Notes: generated by a model not told the origin, from the sequence alone. DNA of 64,000 nt from Pseudomonas wayambapalatensis (GCA_014268975.2 CP077096.1:3819501-3883500), one strand, 5' to 3'. Counted from the first letter of the stretch, positions 18,142-27,898 are shown. Made by a program: numbers and translations.

Positions 18142-18972
18142 TCAATCCTTCAGGCCGACAGGCGCACACGCCAGCGGCCGCTGCCGCCAGCTCGACCAGG
18201 CCTGCTGCCAGCCCTGCTCATGGGTCACGCCTGGCAGGGAAACCAGCTCAAGACAACGTGCCACTCCCAATTGCCGCGCATAAAACGCTGCAACGCCAGC
18301 AGGCACCTGACGATCCTCTGCACCCAGCAGATGGCGCTGGGGAATACGCGCCAGACGCTCCCGATACTGCAAAGGTTCGAGCGACCCTTCCAGCGGCGTC
18401 AGCTCACGCATTCGCACCCATTCAGCCGGACTCAGATTGCCGGCCAGAGTCTGGACCTGCCACACATCCTCACGCCGCCCCGCCAGCAACAAGGCAAGCG
18501 CGCCACCACCGGAATAGCCCACCAACTCGAAGCCTTGATTGCCATAACGTGCCCTCAGTTGGTCGAGCGCCTGACCAAGACTGTCCAGCACTTCGGGGGA
18601 AAACCGCCGCCCCGCCCACAGCGTCGGCGTGCAACCGGACGCCTGAACGAACTGGCAAGGCCGCGCTATATATAAGGAAGGTGTCGGATCCTGCATGGCC
18701 AGGTCGGCCACCAGAGTCTGCCGCGGCGTAGGGTCCAGACTCGGCTGCGAGGGCGTGACCCAGGCGTGGCCGTCACCCTCCAGATAAAGCCGTAGCACGT
18801 TGGCTGCGGGCATCCGCGCCGGCGCCACGACCAGCAGTGGAAAGCTTTCCAGCGCCAGCACCTGTACCTCACGACCGTACTCGGCAGCCCTGTGCTCCAG
18901 CGCTTCGCGCGGCGACTGGCATGCTGCGAGCACAAGAGCACCCACAACAGCCAGTACACCCCTTCCCCACAT
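18142..18972 (-). CDS. Lipoprotein alpha/beta hydrolase (probable esterase)
   Basis: 276 residues. A type II signal sequence (VLAVVGALVLAACQS; lipobox LAAC) is followed by an alpha/beta-hydrolase core with nucleophile elbow GYSGGG (about residue 150) and a likely catalytic His near the C-terminus (LPGVTHEQGW). It should be a membrane-anchored periplasmic hydrolase; the substrate is unknown. The ATG at 18970-18972 begins the signal peptide. The upstream methyltransferase gene ends five bases away, so they form an operon. Confidence 0.75.
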   Translation of the reverse strand: MWGRGVLAVVGALVLAACQSPREALEHRAAEYGREVQVLALESFPLLVVAPARMPAANVLRLYLEGDGHAWVTPSQPSLDPTPRQTLVADLAMQDPTPSLYIARPCQFVQASGCTPTLWAGRRFSPEVLDSLGQALDQLRARYGNQGFELVGYSGGGALALLLAGRREDVWQVQTLAGNLSPAEWVRMRELTPLEGSLEPLQYRERLARIPQRHLLGAEDRQVPAGVAAFYARQLGVARCLELVSLPGVTHEQGWQQAWSSWRQRPLACAPVGLKD

Positions 18973-18977
18973 CGAAA

Positions 18978-19757
18978 TCAGACGAAGCTGAGGTTGTGAC
19001 GCTGGGCACCATATACCACGCGCGCGGCGGTAATCAGCTGGTGAGGGATCTCGACGTAAGGGACGTCGGAGTTGCTCAGCGCCATGTCGAACAATTGCAC
19101 CAGCACGGAATTGCGGCGCACCAGGATCACATCGGACCAATCGGTGTTGGTCATGGCCACCGGAATGAAGTCCGAACGCTTCATGAAGCTGCCCAGCGCC
19201 TCCAGCACGCCCAGGTTCTGCTTGGTGCCATTGGCACTGAAGCAGCAGTCGTTGAGCATCATGATGCCGTCCGGGCCGAGCAGCTCCTGGTAGTACATCA
19301 TGTCGCGCAGGACGTACTCGTACTGGTGGTTGGCATCCACGTAGACGAAATCGAACTGCTCGATGCCGGTCTGCTCGCGGATCTTGTCGATCGCACCGAT
19401 GGTTTCGGAGCGAATCACCGTGACCTCGGGCATGTCGACGAACTTGGACACGCACTCCTGGTACAAGCGGTCCCAGGTCGCATCGTCGTGCAGCGAGCCA
19501 CCATAGTAGTACTCGTAGTCGTCCACCGGAGAGACCCAAGGCGGCAACTGATCGAATGGACTGTAAGCCTTGTTCGCCTCCTTGCTCCAACTGTCGGCCA
19601 ACACCATGCGCTCTGGCGTCAGTGCTGCGCGCAGCTTGAGGGCGTTCTCGCCACGCAGCACACCGAGCTCGGCAACCACCGGGCGTTTTTCCAGCGCATT
19701 GAAAACCGCGCCAACCACGTAATACAGACTATCCCTATGCGTGCTGCAGACTTTCAT
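18978..19757 (-). CDS. Class I SAM-dependent methyltransferase
   Basis: 259 residues with motif I VVAELGVLRGENAL (about 27-40), an acidic loop VLADSW, and the post-motif DFVYVDANHQYEYVLRDMM followed by GPDGIMMLND, as in the methyltransferase_24 family. There is no signal peptide. The acceptor is unknown; related enzymes modify sugars or small natural products. The ATG at 19755-19757 has AAGGAACG upstream. It heads an operon with the hydrolase lipoprotein and lies next to the scarred region before the tRNA cluster, so it may be accessory. Confidence 0.7.
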   Translation of the reverse strand: MKVCSTHRDSLYYVVGAVFNALEKRPVVAELGVLRGENALKLRAALTPERMVLADSWSKEANKAYSPFDQLPPWVSPVDDYEYYYGGSLHDDATWDRLYQECVSKFVDMPEVTVIRSETIGAIDKIREQTGIEQFDFVYVDANHQYEYVLRDMMYYQELLGPDGIMMLNDCCFSANGTKQNLGVLEALGSFMKRSDFIPVAMTNTDWSDVILVRRNSVLVQLFDMALSNSDVPYVEIPHQLITAARVVYGAQRHNLSFV

Positions 19758-19955
19758 GTTCGTTCCTTTTATTCGCGGAATCGCATCAACGCCAAACGCC
19801 AAGCAAGAATCCGACCAGCCGCCAACACCGAGGCCCAACCCGCATTAACACTGGACTGGGAGGTGATGCCGAATGATGAACACAAAAAATCCCGCCAGCG
19901 AAATGACACGGATGCGCCAGAATTCCGCTGCCCTGGGAATTTGCTGCAGACATGA

Positions 19956-19980
19956 AAAATGCCGCACAAGGCGGCATTTT
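19956..19980. terminator. Terminator at the edge of the scar region
   Basis: A stem built on AAATGCCGC / GCGGCATTT with T-runs on both sides can stop transcription in either direction. On the minus strand it directly follows the stop codon of the open fragment at 19980-20087. Confidence 0.75.
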
Positions 19981-20087
19981 CAGGAGATTTTCATGCGTTT
20001 GACCGCCTGACGCGCAGCCTCGGCGTGACCATGAAAGGTCGTCGCATCGCCATTCGAGTGCGGCCATGACCAACTACCAGAAAGCCA
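19980..20087 (-). pseudogene. Short open fragment, probable C-terminal remnant of a lost gene
   Basis: A minus-strand frame without a start codon at its head (bounded by TGA at 20088) encodes about 35 residues ending HGHAEAARQAVKRMKIS, then a stop and immediately a strong terminator. A stop followed by a terminator without a matching upstream gene is what a truncated 3' end looks like. It could be a remnant of an integrase or another element gene, but the residues are too few for identification. Confidence 0.35.
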
Positions 20088-20195
20088 TCACCCTCGACTT
20101 CAGCCAGATCGGCGAGTCGGCTCAGGCCAAGATCAAGCACAAGCTGGCCTTCAAGGCGCCGACCAAGAGCGCTGGATGCTCGACACGCACCAACG
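20066..20195 (+). pseudogene. N-terminal open fragment, possible prophage or island remnant
   Basis: A plus-strand ATG at 20066 opens MTNYQKAITLDFSQIGES, which has normal codon use and an amphipathic continuation for about 38 residues. The frame then runs through a terminator and into antisense tRNA-Leu, where the translation becomes nonsense (stop near 20362). This suggests the 5' end of a gene whose remainder was lost. It overlaps the opposite fragment at 19980-20087, so at most one is likely expressed. Confidence 0.35.
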
Positions 20196-20226
20196 AAAAA
20201 AGGCAGCCTGAATGGCTGCCTTTTTT
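20196..20226. terminator. Bidirectional terminator downstream of tRNA-Leu
   Basis: 13-bp perfect stem AAAAAAGGCAGCC / GGCTGCCTTTTTT with a TGAAT loop: an intrinsic terminator on both strands. On the minus strand it would end the tRNA-Arg-His-Leu transcript about 85 bases after tRNA-Leu. Confidence 0.85.
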
Positions 20227-20233
20227 GTGCCGC

Positions 20234-20252
20234 TGTTCCCAGTTTGTTCCCA
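20234..20252. repeat. Two TGTTCCCA direct repeats one helical turn apart
   Basis: TGTTCCCA occurs at 20234-20241 and 20245-20252, start-to-start distance 11 bases, just beyond the 3' end of tRNA-Leu. Such short phased repeats next to a tRNA 3' end are typical of integrase arm-type sites or att flanks. Functional meaning is inferred. Confidence 0.5.
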
Positions 20253-20310
20253 CCGCGCTCCCGAAAAGAGGGCGCGACATGGTGAAACCCTTTAAAAACA
20301 GTAGCTTAGA

Positions 20311-20395
20311 TGGTGCGGACGAAGAGACTCGAACTCTTACAGCTTGCGCCGCTGGAACCTAAATCCAGTGTGTCTACCAATTTCACCACGTCCGC
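20311..20395 (-). tRNA. tRNA-Leu (anticodon UAG)
   Basis: 85-base cloverleaf with an 8-base start GCGGACGT, the anticodon arm CTGGA-TTTAGGT-TCCAG (anticodon UAG, reading CUA), a long variable arm typical of class II tRNAs, the TTCGAGTC T-loop and an encoded CCA. It is last of three tRNAs on the minus strand. The region from 20345 to 20372 is repeated in inverse orientation after folD. Confidence 0.97.
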
Positions 20396-20410
20396 GTGAT
20401 GCACTTAAAA

Positions 20411-20445
20411 CAAAGGCGCCTGATTATACAATCAAGGCGCCTTTG
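20411..20445 (-). promoter_or_regulatory. Hairpin with TATAAT in its loop between tRNA-His and tRNA-Leu
   Basis: An 11-bp stem CAAAGGCGCCT with its complement at 20435-20445 encloses a loop that on the minus strand contains TATAAT. After the stem comes TTTTAA. It could act as a terminator, as a processing hairpin in the tRNA precursor, or carry a -10 element for tRNA-Leu; no good -35 is visible. Confidence 0.55.
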
Positions 20446-20452
20446 AAGAATA

Positions 20453-20528
20453 TGGGGTGGACGATGGGAATCGAACCCACGACAACTGGAATCACAATCC
20501 AGCGCTCTACCAACTGAGCTACGCCCAC
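20453..20528 (-). tRNA. tRNA-His (anticodon GUG)
   Basis: 76-base cloverleaf beginning GTGGGCGTAGC, anticodon arm CTGGA-TTGTGAT-TCCAG (GUG), T-arm GTGGGTTCGATTCCCAT and an encoded CCA. It is second in the tRNA-Arg-His-Leu cluster on the minus strand. Confidence 0.97.
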
Positions 20529-20574
20529 CATATTGCGGTGTTACGTTACCTACTTGCTTGCCTAAGCTGCCTTA

Positions 20575-20651
20575 TGGCGCACCCGGCAGGACTCGAACCT
20601 GCGACCATCCGCTTAGAAGGCGGATGCTCTATCCAGCTGAGCTACGGGCGC
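20575..20651 (-). tRNA. tRNA-Arg (anticodon UCU)
   Basis: 77-base cloverleaf beginning GCGCCCGTAGCTCAGC, anticodon loop CTTCTAA (UCU), T-arm GCAGGTTCGAGTCCTGC and an encoded CCA. It is first tRNA of the minus-strand cluster, about 130 bases behind the promoter at 20779-20805. Confidence 0.97.
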
Positions 20652-20778
20652 ATATTCAATCTGCTTTCCGTTACGATTGCAAATCAATTTTCAGCCTTAC
20701 CGAACGAGCTAGCAAATCCACTCATTCTGCCTGACTTTGCTAACCAGTGCTAGGTTGTGCCCGACAAGTGCGACGAAT

Positions 20779-20805
20779 GTTATAGACGAGCCGAAAGGTC
20801 GTCAA
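20779..20805 (-). promoter_or_regulatory. Sigma70 promoter of the tRNA-Arg-His-Leu operon
   Basis: On the minus strand TTGACG (20800-20805) and TATAAC (20779-20784) are 15 bases apart; shifting the -10 to TAACAT gives a 17-base spacer. A GC-rich discriminator follows (CGTCGC), as in stringently controlled stable-RNA promoters. The rest of 20652-20939 holds no gene; it is an AT-rich divergent regulatory stretch shared with folD. Confidence 0.7.
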
Positions 20806-20939
20806 CACTTTTTTCAAAAAAATTTAAATTATTTAAGGGGTTAGGGGATTTGCCCGACCACGCGCCTTTGCCCTCGGCCCGGCTCGTGCGAGAATGCGCC
20901 CTCTTTATTGTTCCCTTCTCGATGGTTAATCACGCGTCT

Positions 20940-21794
20940 ATGACTGCACACCTTATAGATGGCAAGGCGATCGCCGCCAACCTGCGCAAGCAGATCGCCC
21001 AACGTGTCGCCGAGCGCCGCCAGCAAGGCCTGCGCACGCCAGGCCTGGCGGTGATCCTGGTCGGCACCGACCCGGCCTCCCAAGTCTACGTTTCGCACAA
21101 GCGCAAGGACTGTGAGGAAGTCGGCTTCATCTCCCAGGCGTTCGACCTGCCCAGCGACACCACGCAGCAAGCCCTGACCGATCTGATCGACCGTCTCAAC
21201 GACGACCCGGCCGTCGATGGCATCCTGCTGCAATTGCCGCTGCCAGCGCATCTGGACGCTTCGCTGCTGCTCGAGCGCATTCGTCCGGACAAGGACGTCG
21301 ATGGTTTCCACCCCTACAACATCGGTCGCCTGGCCCAGCGTATCCCGCTGCTGCGCCCATGCACCCCGAAGGGCATCGTCACCCTGCTGGAAAGCACCGG
21401 GCAAGACCTGTACGGCATGAACGCCGTTATCGTCGGCGCCTCCAACATCGTCGGTCGCCCGATGGCCATGGAACTGCTGCTGGCCGGCTGTACCGTCACC
21501 GTCTGCCATCGCTTCACCAAGGACCTGGCCGGCCACGTCGGTCGCGCCGACCTGCTGGTGGTAGCGGCCGGCAAGCCGGGGCTGGTCAAGGGCGAGTGGG
21601 TCAAGGAAGGCGCCATCGTCATCGACGTGGGCATCAACCGCCAGGACGACGGCAAGCTGGTGGGCGATGTGGTCTACGAGACCGCCCTGCCCCGCGCCGG
21701 CTGGATCACGCCGGTTCCAGGTGGCGTCGGGCCCATGACCCGAGCGTGCCTGCTGGAGAACACCTTGTATGCGGCTGAAGAGCTGCACAAGTAA
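20940..21794 (+). CDS. folD: Methylenetetrahydrofolate dehydrogenase / cyclohydrolase FolD
   Basis: 284 residues, full family length. Motifs are VSHKRKDCEEVGF (catalytic Lys region), DGILLQLPLP, DKDVDGFHPYN, the Rossmann VIVGASNIVGRPMAMELL and PVPGGVGPMT at the end. The bifunctional cytoplasmic enzyme interconverts 5,10-methylene-, methenyl- and 10-formyl-THF using NADP. The ATG at 20940 gives MTAHLIDGKA, the usual Pseudomonas start; there is no strong Shine-Dalgarno sequence. It is monocistronic with a strong terminator at 21836-21870. Confidence 0.97.
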   Translation: MTAHLIDGKAIAANLRKQIAQRVAERRQQGLRTPGLAVILVGTDPASQVYVSHKRKDCEEVGFISQAFDLPSDTTQQALTDLIDRLNDDPAVDGILLQLPLPAHLDASLLLERIRPDKDVDGFHPYNIGRLAQRIPLLRPCTPKGIVTLLESTGQDLYGMNAVIVGASNIVGRPMAMELLLAGCTVTVCHRFTKDLAGHVGRADLLVVAAGKPGLVKGEWVKEGAIVIDVGINRQDDGKLVGDVVYETALPRAGWITPVPGGVGPMTRACLLENTLYAAEELHK

Positions 21795-21804
21795 CTGTTC
21801 TTGG

Positions 21805-21832
21805 CACACTGGATTTAGGTTCCAGCGGCGCA
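21805..21832 (+). repeat. 28-base inverted copy of the tRNA-Leu anticodon arm
   Basis: This stretch is identical over 28 bases to tRNA-Leu (reverse complement of 20345-20372), covering the complete anticodon stem-loop and part of the variable arm. It lies between the folD stop and terminator, on the opposite strand from the tRNA. tRNA anticodon regions are common integrase crossover sites, so this looks like an attachment-site core left from a past insertion or inversion. Confidence 0.85.
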
Positions 21833-21835
21833 GCT

Positions 21836-21870
21836 ATGAAAAACGGCATCCCTGGGATGCCGTTTTTCAT
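21836..21870 (+). terminator. Terminator of folD
   Basis: 16-bp perfect stem starting ATGAAAAACGGCATCC with a 3-base loop; the 3' arm ends in TTTTTCAT, so a T5 tract is part of the stem. It is positioned 42 bases after the folD stop. Confidence 0.85.
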
Positions 21871-21945
21871 TAAGCGGTGAATCTACCGACGCTATCGCGA
21901 GAGCGCAGGGCTGCCAGCGTAGAGGTCAGTACGCTCGGCAACTGA

Positions 21946-23685
21946 TCACTTGCGCGCCTCCTCCCACGACTTGAGCAGCTCGTTGTAGCTGACCGTCTCG
22001 CCCTTCGGCTTCTCGTTGGCCAGCTTGGGTTTCGGCGCGCCCGGCTGGTCGAACCAGTACTGCGCATCACGCTCTGGGTTGAGCTTGGGCGCACAGGTGG
22101 CCTGGGCGTTGGAACGCTGCAACCGCTCCATCATGCGGTCCTGGTCACGGGCCAGGCCGTCGAGGGCTTCCTGCGGAGTCTTCTCGCCACTGGCCACCTC
22201 GGCGATATGACTCCACCACAGCTGCGCCAGGCGCGGGTAGTCAGGCACGTTGGTGCCGGTCGGGGTCCACTGCACCCGGGCCGGGCTGCGGTAGAACTCC
22301 ACCAGCCCACCCAGCTTGGGCGCCATCTCGGTCATGGCCTGGGAGTTGATGTCCGACTCGCGGATCGGCGTAAGACCGACGATGGTCTTCTTCAACGACA
22401 CGGTTTTCGAGGTCACGAACTGTGCGTACAGCCATGCCGCGAGGCGTTGCTTTTCGGGGGTGGACTTGAAGAAGGTCCAGGAACCGGTGTCCTGGTAACC
22501 CAGTTTCATGCCCTCTTCCCAATACGGCCCTTTCGGCGACGGCGCCATGCGCCACTTCGGCGTGCCATCGGCGTTGACCACTGGCAGCCCGGGCTTGACC
22601 ATATCGGCGGTGAAGGCGGTGTACCAGAAGATCTGCTGAGCGATATTGCCCTGGGCCGGCACCGGGCCGGACTCGGAGAAGGTCATGCCCTGCGCTTCCT
22701 TCGGCGCATAGGCGCGCAGCCAGTCCACGTACTTCTGCGTCGCGAACACCGCTGCCGGGCCGTTGGTGTCGCCACCACGGGTGACGCTGGAGCCAACCGG
22801 GTGGCAGTCCTCAACGCGAATGCCCCACTCGTCCACCGGCAAGCCATTGGGCAGGCCTTTGTCGCCGCCACCTGCCATGGAGAACCAGGCATCGGTGAAA
22901 CGCCAGCCGAGCGAAGGGTCCTTCTTGCCGTAGTCCATATGGCCGTAGACACGCTTGCCATCGATCTCCTTGACGTCTTCGGTGAAGAACTTGGCAATGT
23001 CTTCATAGGCCGACCAGTTCACTGGCACACCCAGCTCGTAGCCGTACTTTTCCTTGAACTTGGCCTTCAGATCAGGGCGCTCGAACCAGTCGGCGCGGAA
23101 CCAATAAAGGTTGGCGAACTGCTGGTCAGGCAACTGGTAGACCTTGCCGTCTGGCGCGGTGGTGAAGGAGATACCGATAAAGTCTTTCAGGTCGAGCGTA
23201 GGCGAGGTGTAGTCCTTGCCTTCGTTGGCCATCAGGTCAGTGATCGACTGCACCTTGCCATAGCGAAAGTGCGTGCCGATCAGGTCGGAATCGTTGACCC
23301 AGCCGTCGTAGATGTTCTTGTCCGACTGCATCTGCGTCTGCAGCTTCTCCACCACATCGCCTTCCTGCAACAGGTCGTGGGTGAGCTGGATGCCTGTGAT
23401 CTCGCTGAATGCCTTGGCCAGTACCTTGGACTCATACTCATGAGTGGTGAGGGTTTCCGACACCACGTTGATCTTCATCCCACGAAACGGCTCGGCGGCC
23501 TTGATGAACCACTTGAGTTCCGCCATCTGCTGCTCGGCACTCAGGGTGGAAGGCTTGAACTCGCTGCCGATCCATTTTTTCGCCGCGTCCTCGTACTGAT
23601 CGGCCCACGCCGTGCCCTGCAGGCCGCCAAGCAGCAGCGCCGCGGCCAGAGTCAAATGTCGCCGCTTGTTGTCGTTATCGAACAT
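21946..23685 (-). CDS. ABC transporter substrate-binding protein (GlpV-like)
   Basis: 579 residues, larger than typical sugar-binding proteins. A signal peptide (LTLAAALLLGGLQGTAWA) is followed by a cluster B-type binding fold. The combination with two permeases, a DUF2160 membrane protein and two ATPases matches the rhizobial glycerol importer GlpSTPQUV, in which GlpV is the binding protein, so a polyol (glycerol or similar) is the best guess; substrate contacts cannot be read reliably. It is last gene of the minus-strand operon, 36 bases after the DUF2160 gene. The start ATG at 23683-23685 follows GGGAGATCAC. Confidence 0.8.
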   Translation of the reverse strand: MFDNDNKRRHLTLAAALLLGGLQGTAWADQYEDAAKKWIGSEFKPSTLSAEQQMAELKWFIKAAEPFRGMKINVVSETLTTHEYESKVLAKAFSEITGIQLTHDLLQEGDVVEKLQTQMQSDKNIYDGWVNDSDLIGTHFRYGKVQSITDLMANEGKDYTSPTLDLKDFIGISFTTAPDGKVYQLPDQQFANLYWFRADWFERPDLKAKFKEKYGYELGVPVNWSAYEDIAKFFTEDVKEIDGKRVYGHMDYGKKDPSLGWRFTDAWFSMAGGGDKGLPNGLPVDEWGIRVEDCHPVGSSVTRGGDTNGPAAVFATQKYVDWLRAYAPKEAQGMTFSESGPVPAQGNIAQQIFWYTAFTADMVKPGLPVVNADGTPKWRMAPSPKGPYWEEGMKLGYQDTGSWTFFKSTPEKQRLAAWLYAQFVTSKTVSLKKTIVGLTPIRESDINSQAMTEMAPKLGGLVEFYRSPARVQWTPTGTNVPDYPRLAQLWWSHIAEVASGEKTPQEALDGLARDQDRMMERLQRSNAQATCAPKLNPERDAQYWFDQPGAPKPKLANEKPKGETVSYNELLKSWEEARK

Positions 23686-23721
23686 TGTGATCTCCCGATT
23701 GAAATGATCCGCCGCCCCGGG

Positions 23722-23994
23722 CTAACCCCAGCGCAGCACCACCACGAGCCAGGCCAGCGACAGCAGCGAGGCCACCCACAGCGGCCAGTCGCTGGCGCCG
23801 ATCACCGCAAGGTGCAGGTAGGCACTGGCCAGCAGGCCGATGAACAACCGGTCGCCACGACTGGTGACGAGCGGCAGAAAACCGCGCCGCTCCACACAGG
23901 GGCGACGCAGCTCGAACACAGTCATGCACGACAGCAGCACGCCGACGGCGACAAAGAACAGCGCCGTGGGCAAGGTCCAGGCCATCCACTCCAT
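23722..23994 (-). CDS. DUF2160 small membrane protein (GlpU-like)
   Basis: 90 residues with three predicted membrane helices (about 6-25, 48-66 and 70-88) and a conserved short basic loop (ELRRPCVERRGFLPL). DUF2160 proteins are found nearly always inside GlpSTPQUV-type ABC operons; their role is not established and might be accessory to the permease. The start is the ATG at 23992-23994. It lies between the second permease (12 bases) and the binding protein. Confidence 0.8.
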   Translation of the reverse strand: MEWMAWTLPTALFFVAVGVLLSCMTVFELRRPCVERRGFLPLVTSRGDRLFIGLLASAYLHLAVIGASDWPLWVASLLSLAWLVVVLRWG

Positions 23995-24006
23995 CGTTGC
24001 GCCCTC

Positions 24007-24807
<801 letters not shown>

Positions 24808-24810
24808 GGC

Positions 24811-25670
<860 letters not shown>

Positions 25671-25674
<4 letters not shown>

Positions 25675-26768
25675 GGCGCGGCCTCCAGCAGCAGGTCATC
25701 GACGTAGAGCATCAGCCACTGCGCCGGCAGGCTGACCCATGCGCGCCCTTCAGGCAGGGGACGGTCCTCACCCATGCGAGCCTTGAGGGTGACGCCCGCC
25801 AACTCCAGGGTGAGGATGCGGTAGGTGCCCAGGTCTTCTACATCCAGGACCTGGGCCTCGAAGGCATCATCGATCGGGCGGTCCCAGACCTGCACGAACT
25901 CTGGACGAATCCCCACCTGCAAGCGCTCGCCCGCTTGCTCGGCCAGGCGCTCGCGCAGGCCATCCGGCAACGGCAGGTGCAGACCGCCGAAACTCACGCC
26001 ATCGGCTTCGGCACGCACCTCGATCAGATTCATCCCGGGGCTGCCGATGAAGTAGCCCACGAAGGTGTGGCGCGGGCGCTCGAACAATTCGCGCGGGGTG
26101 CCGAACTGGACAATGCGCCCACCGTGCATCACCGCGATCTTGTCGGCGAAGGTCGAGGCCTCCAGCTGATCGTGGGTGACATAGATCATGGTGATGTTGA
26201 ACTGCTCGTGAATCTGCTTGAGCTTGCGCCGCAGCTTCCATTTCAAGTGCGGATCGATCACCGTCAGCGGCTCGTCGAAAAGGATCGCCGACACATCGTC
26301 GCGCACCAGGCCGCGGCCCATCGAGACCTTCTGCTTTTCGTCAGCGCTCAGGTTGCGCGCCTTTTTCTTCAGCACCGGCCCCAGGTCGAGCACCTCGGCG
26401 ATCTCTTCGACGCGCGCCTTCACCCGCCGCTCGTCCAGGCCCTGGTTACGCAGGGGGAAGGCCAGGTTGTCGAACACGCTCATGGTGTCGTACACCACCG
26501 GGAACTGGAACACCTGGGCAATGTTGCGCTGCTGCGGCGACAGCGCATTGACCGGCTGACCGTCGAACTGCACCTCTCCCTGGGACGGACTGAGCAGGCC
26601 GGAAATAATGTTGAGCAAGGTCGACTTGCCGCAGCCGGAAGGCCCGAGCAAGGCGTAGGCCCCGCCCTGCTCCCAGACGTGCTCGAGCTCGTGCAAGGCA
26701 TAGTCGGCAGCGCTGGCGGGCTGGCGGCTGTAGCTGTGGGCCAGGCGATGCAAGCGGATCTCGGCCAT
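25671..26768 (-). CDS. ABC transporter ATPase with degenerate signature motif (GlpT-like)
   Basis: 365 residues: nucleotide-binding domain (about 1-235) and a C-terminal MalK-type regulatory OB fold. Walker A GPSGCGKST, Walker B AILFDEP and H-loop VTHDQLEA are intact. The signature motif reads LSADEKQKVS instead of LSGGQ. In an ABC dimer the signature of this subunit serves the partner's site, so one of the two ATP sites is expected to be weak. The ATG overlaps the stop of the upstream ATPase gene by one base. Confidence 0.88.
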
Positions 26769-27862
26769 CAGCGGCGCCTCCCCTGGCGCAGGCCAGGGGC
26801 CTGTACCAATTGACCGGTGCTGTCGAAGACGAACAGCTTGTGGGTGGGGATGAACACCGGAACCTGGGTGTCCACCTGATATTCGTGCACACCCGGCAGG
26901 TGCAGGATCATCCGCCAGTGCTCGTTGCGCACATGCAGGAAGGTCTCCGAGCCGCTGATTTCAGCCAGCTCGACCAGCACGGTCAGCTCGAGGTCGTCGT
27001 CATGGGACGGCACCAGGGTGATGTGGCTGGGGCGTACACCGAAGCGGTAGTCGCCATCGGCCAGGGCGCGCAGATCGTCGGTACGGGCGAAGTGCACCGC
27101 ACCGGCCAGGCTCACCTCGTTGCCCGCGACCCGCCCGCTGACCAGGTTGATCGGCGGCTCCGAGAACAACTCGGCGGCCAGCACGTTGCAGGGTTTGTGA
27201 TAGACCTCGGCGGTGGGGCCGCTTTGAAGGAGCCGCCCTTCATGAAGGATGGTGGTGGTGCCACCCAGGGCCAAGGCTTCGTTCGGCTCGGTGGTGGCAT
27301 ACACAGCGATGCAGTTGCGCTCGGCGAACAGCGCGCGCAGCTCCTGGCGCAGCCCTTCACGCAGCTTGTAGTCGAGGTTGACCAGCGGCTCGTCGAAGAG
27401 GATCAGCGAAGCGTCCTTGACCAACGCACGGGCCATCGCCGTGCGCTGCTGCTGCCCCCCGGAAAGCTCCAGCGGCAGGCGCTGCAGGTAGGCTTCGATG
27501 CGCAGCATCTCGGCCGTCTGGTGCACCCGCTGGCGGATCTGCGCCTCCGGCAGGCGCGCCTGGCGCAGCGGTGAGGCGATGTTCTCGAACACGCTGAGGG
27601 TGGGGTAATTGATGAACTGCTGGTAGACCATCGACACATTGCGTTCACGCACCGGGCGCCCGGTGACGTCCTCGCCATCCATCAGCACCCGCCCGCTGTC
27701 CGGGCGATCCAGGCCGGCCATCAGACGCATCAGGCTGGTCTTGCCAGACAGGGTACGGCCAAGCAGAACGTTGAACGAGCCCGGCTCGAAACGCAGACTG
27801 GCCTCGGCGATCCAGGCCTGGTTATCGACGTGGCGGCTGACCTGCTCCAGCACCAGGGTCAT
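26768..27862 (-). CDS. ABC transporter ATPase with degenerate H-loop (GlpS-like)
   Basis: 364 residues, same architecture as its partner. Walker A GRTLSGKTS, signature LSGGQQQRTAMARAL and Walker B LILFDEP are intact. The H-loop, normally VTHDQ, reads ATTEPNEA, so the switch histidine is replaced by Thr. It supplies the good signature to the partner's complete Walker/H-loop site. It is first gene of the operon, 37 bases behind the sigma54 promoter at 27899-27914. The ATG at 27860-27862 has AAGG upstream; the longer open frame would include the promoter. Confidence 0.88.
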   Translation of the reverse strand: MTLVLEQVSRHVDNQAWIAEASLRFEPGSFNVLLGRTLSGKTSLMRLMAGLDRPDSGRVLMDGEDVTGRPVRERNVSMVYQQFINYPTLSVFENIASPLRQARLPEAQIRQRVHQTAEMLRIEAYLQRLPLELSGGQQQRTAMARALVKDASLILFDEPLVNLDYKLREGLRQELRALFAERNCIAVYATTEPNEALALGGTTTILHEGRLLQSGPTAEVYHKPCNVLAAELFSEPPINLVSGRVAGNEVSLAGAVHFARTDDLRALADGDYRFGVRPSHITLVPSHDDDLELTVLVELAEISGSETFLHVRNEHWRMILHLPGVHEYQVDTQVPVFIPTHKLFVFDSTGQLVQAPGLRQGRRR

Positions 27863-27898
27863 GGCGTAGCCTTCTTGTGATTGTTGTCCGCCGAACGG

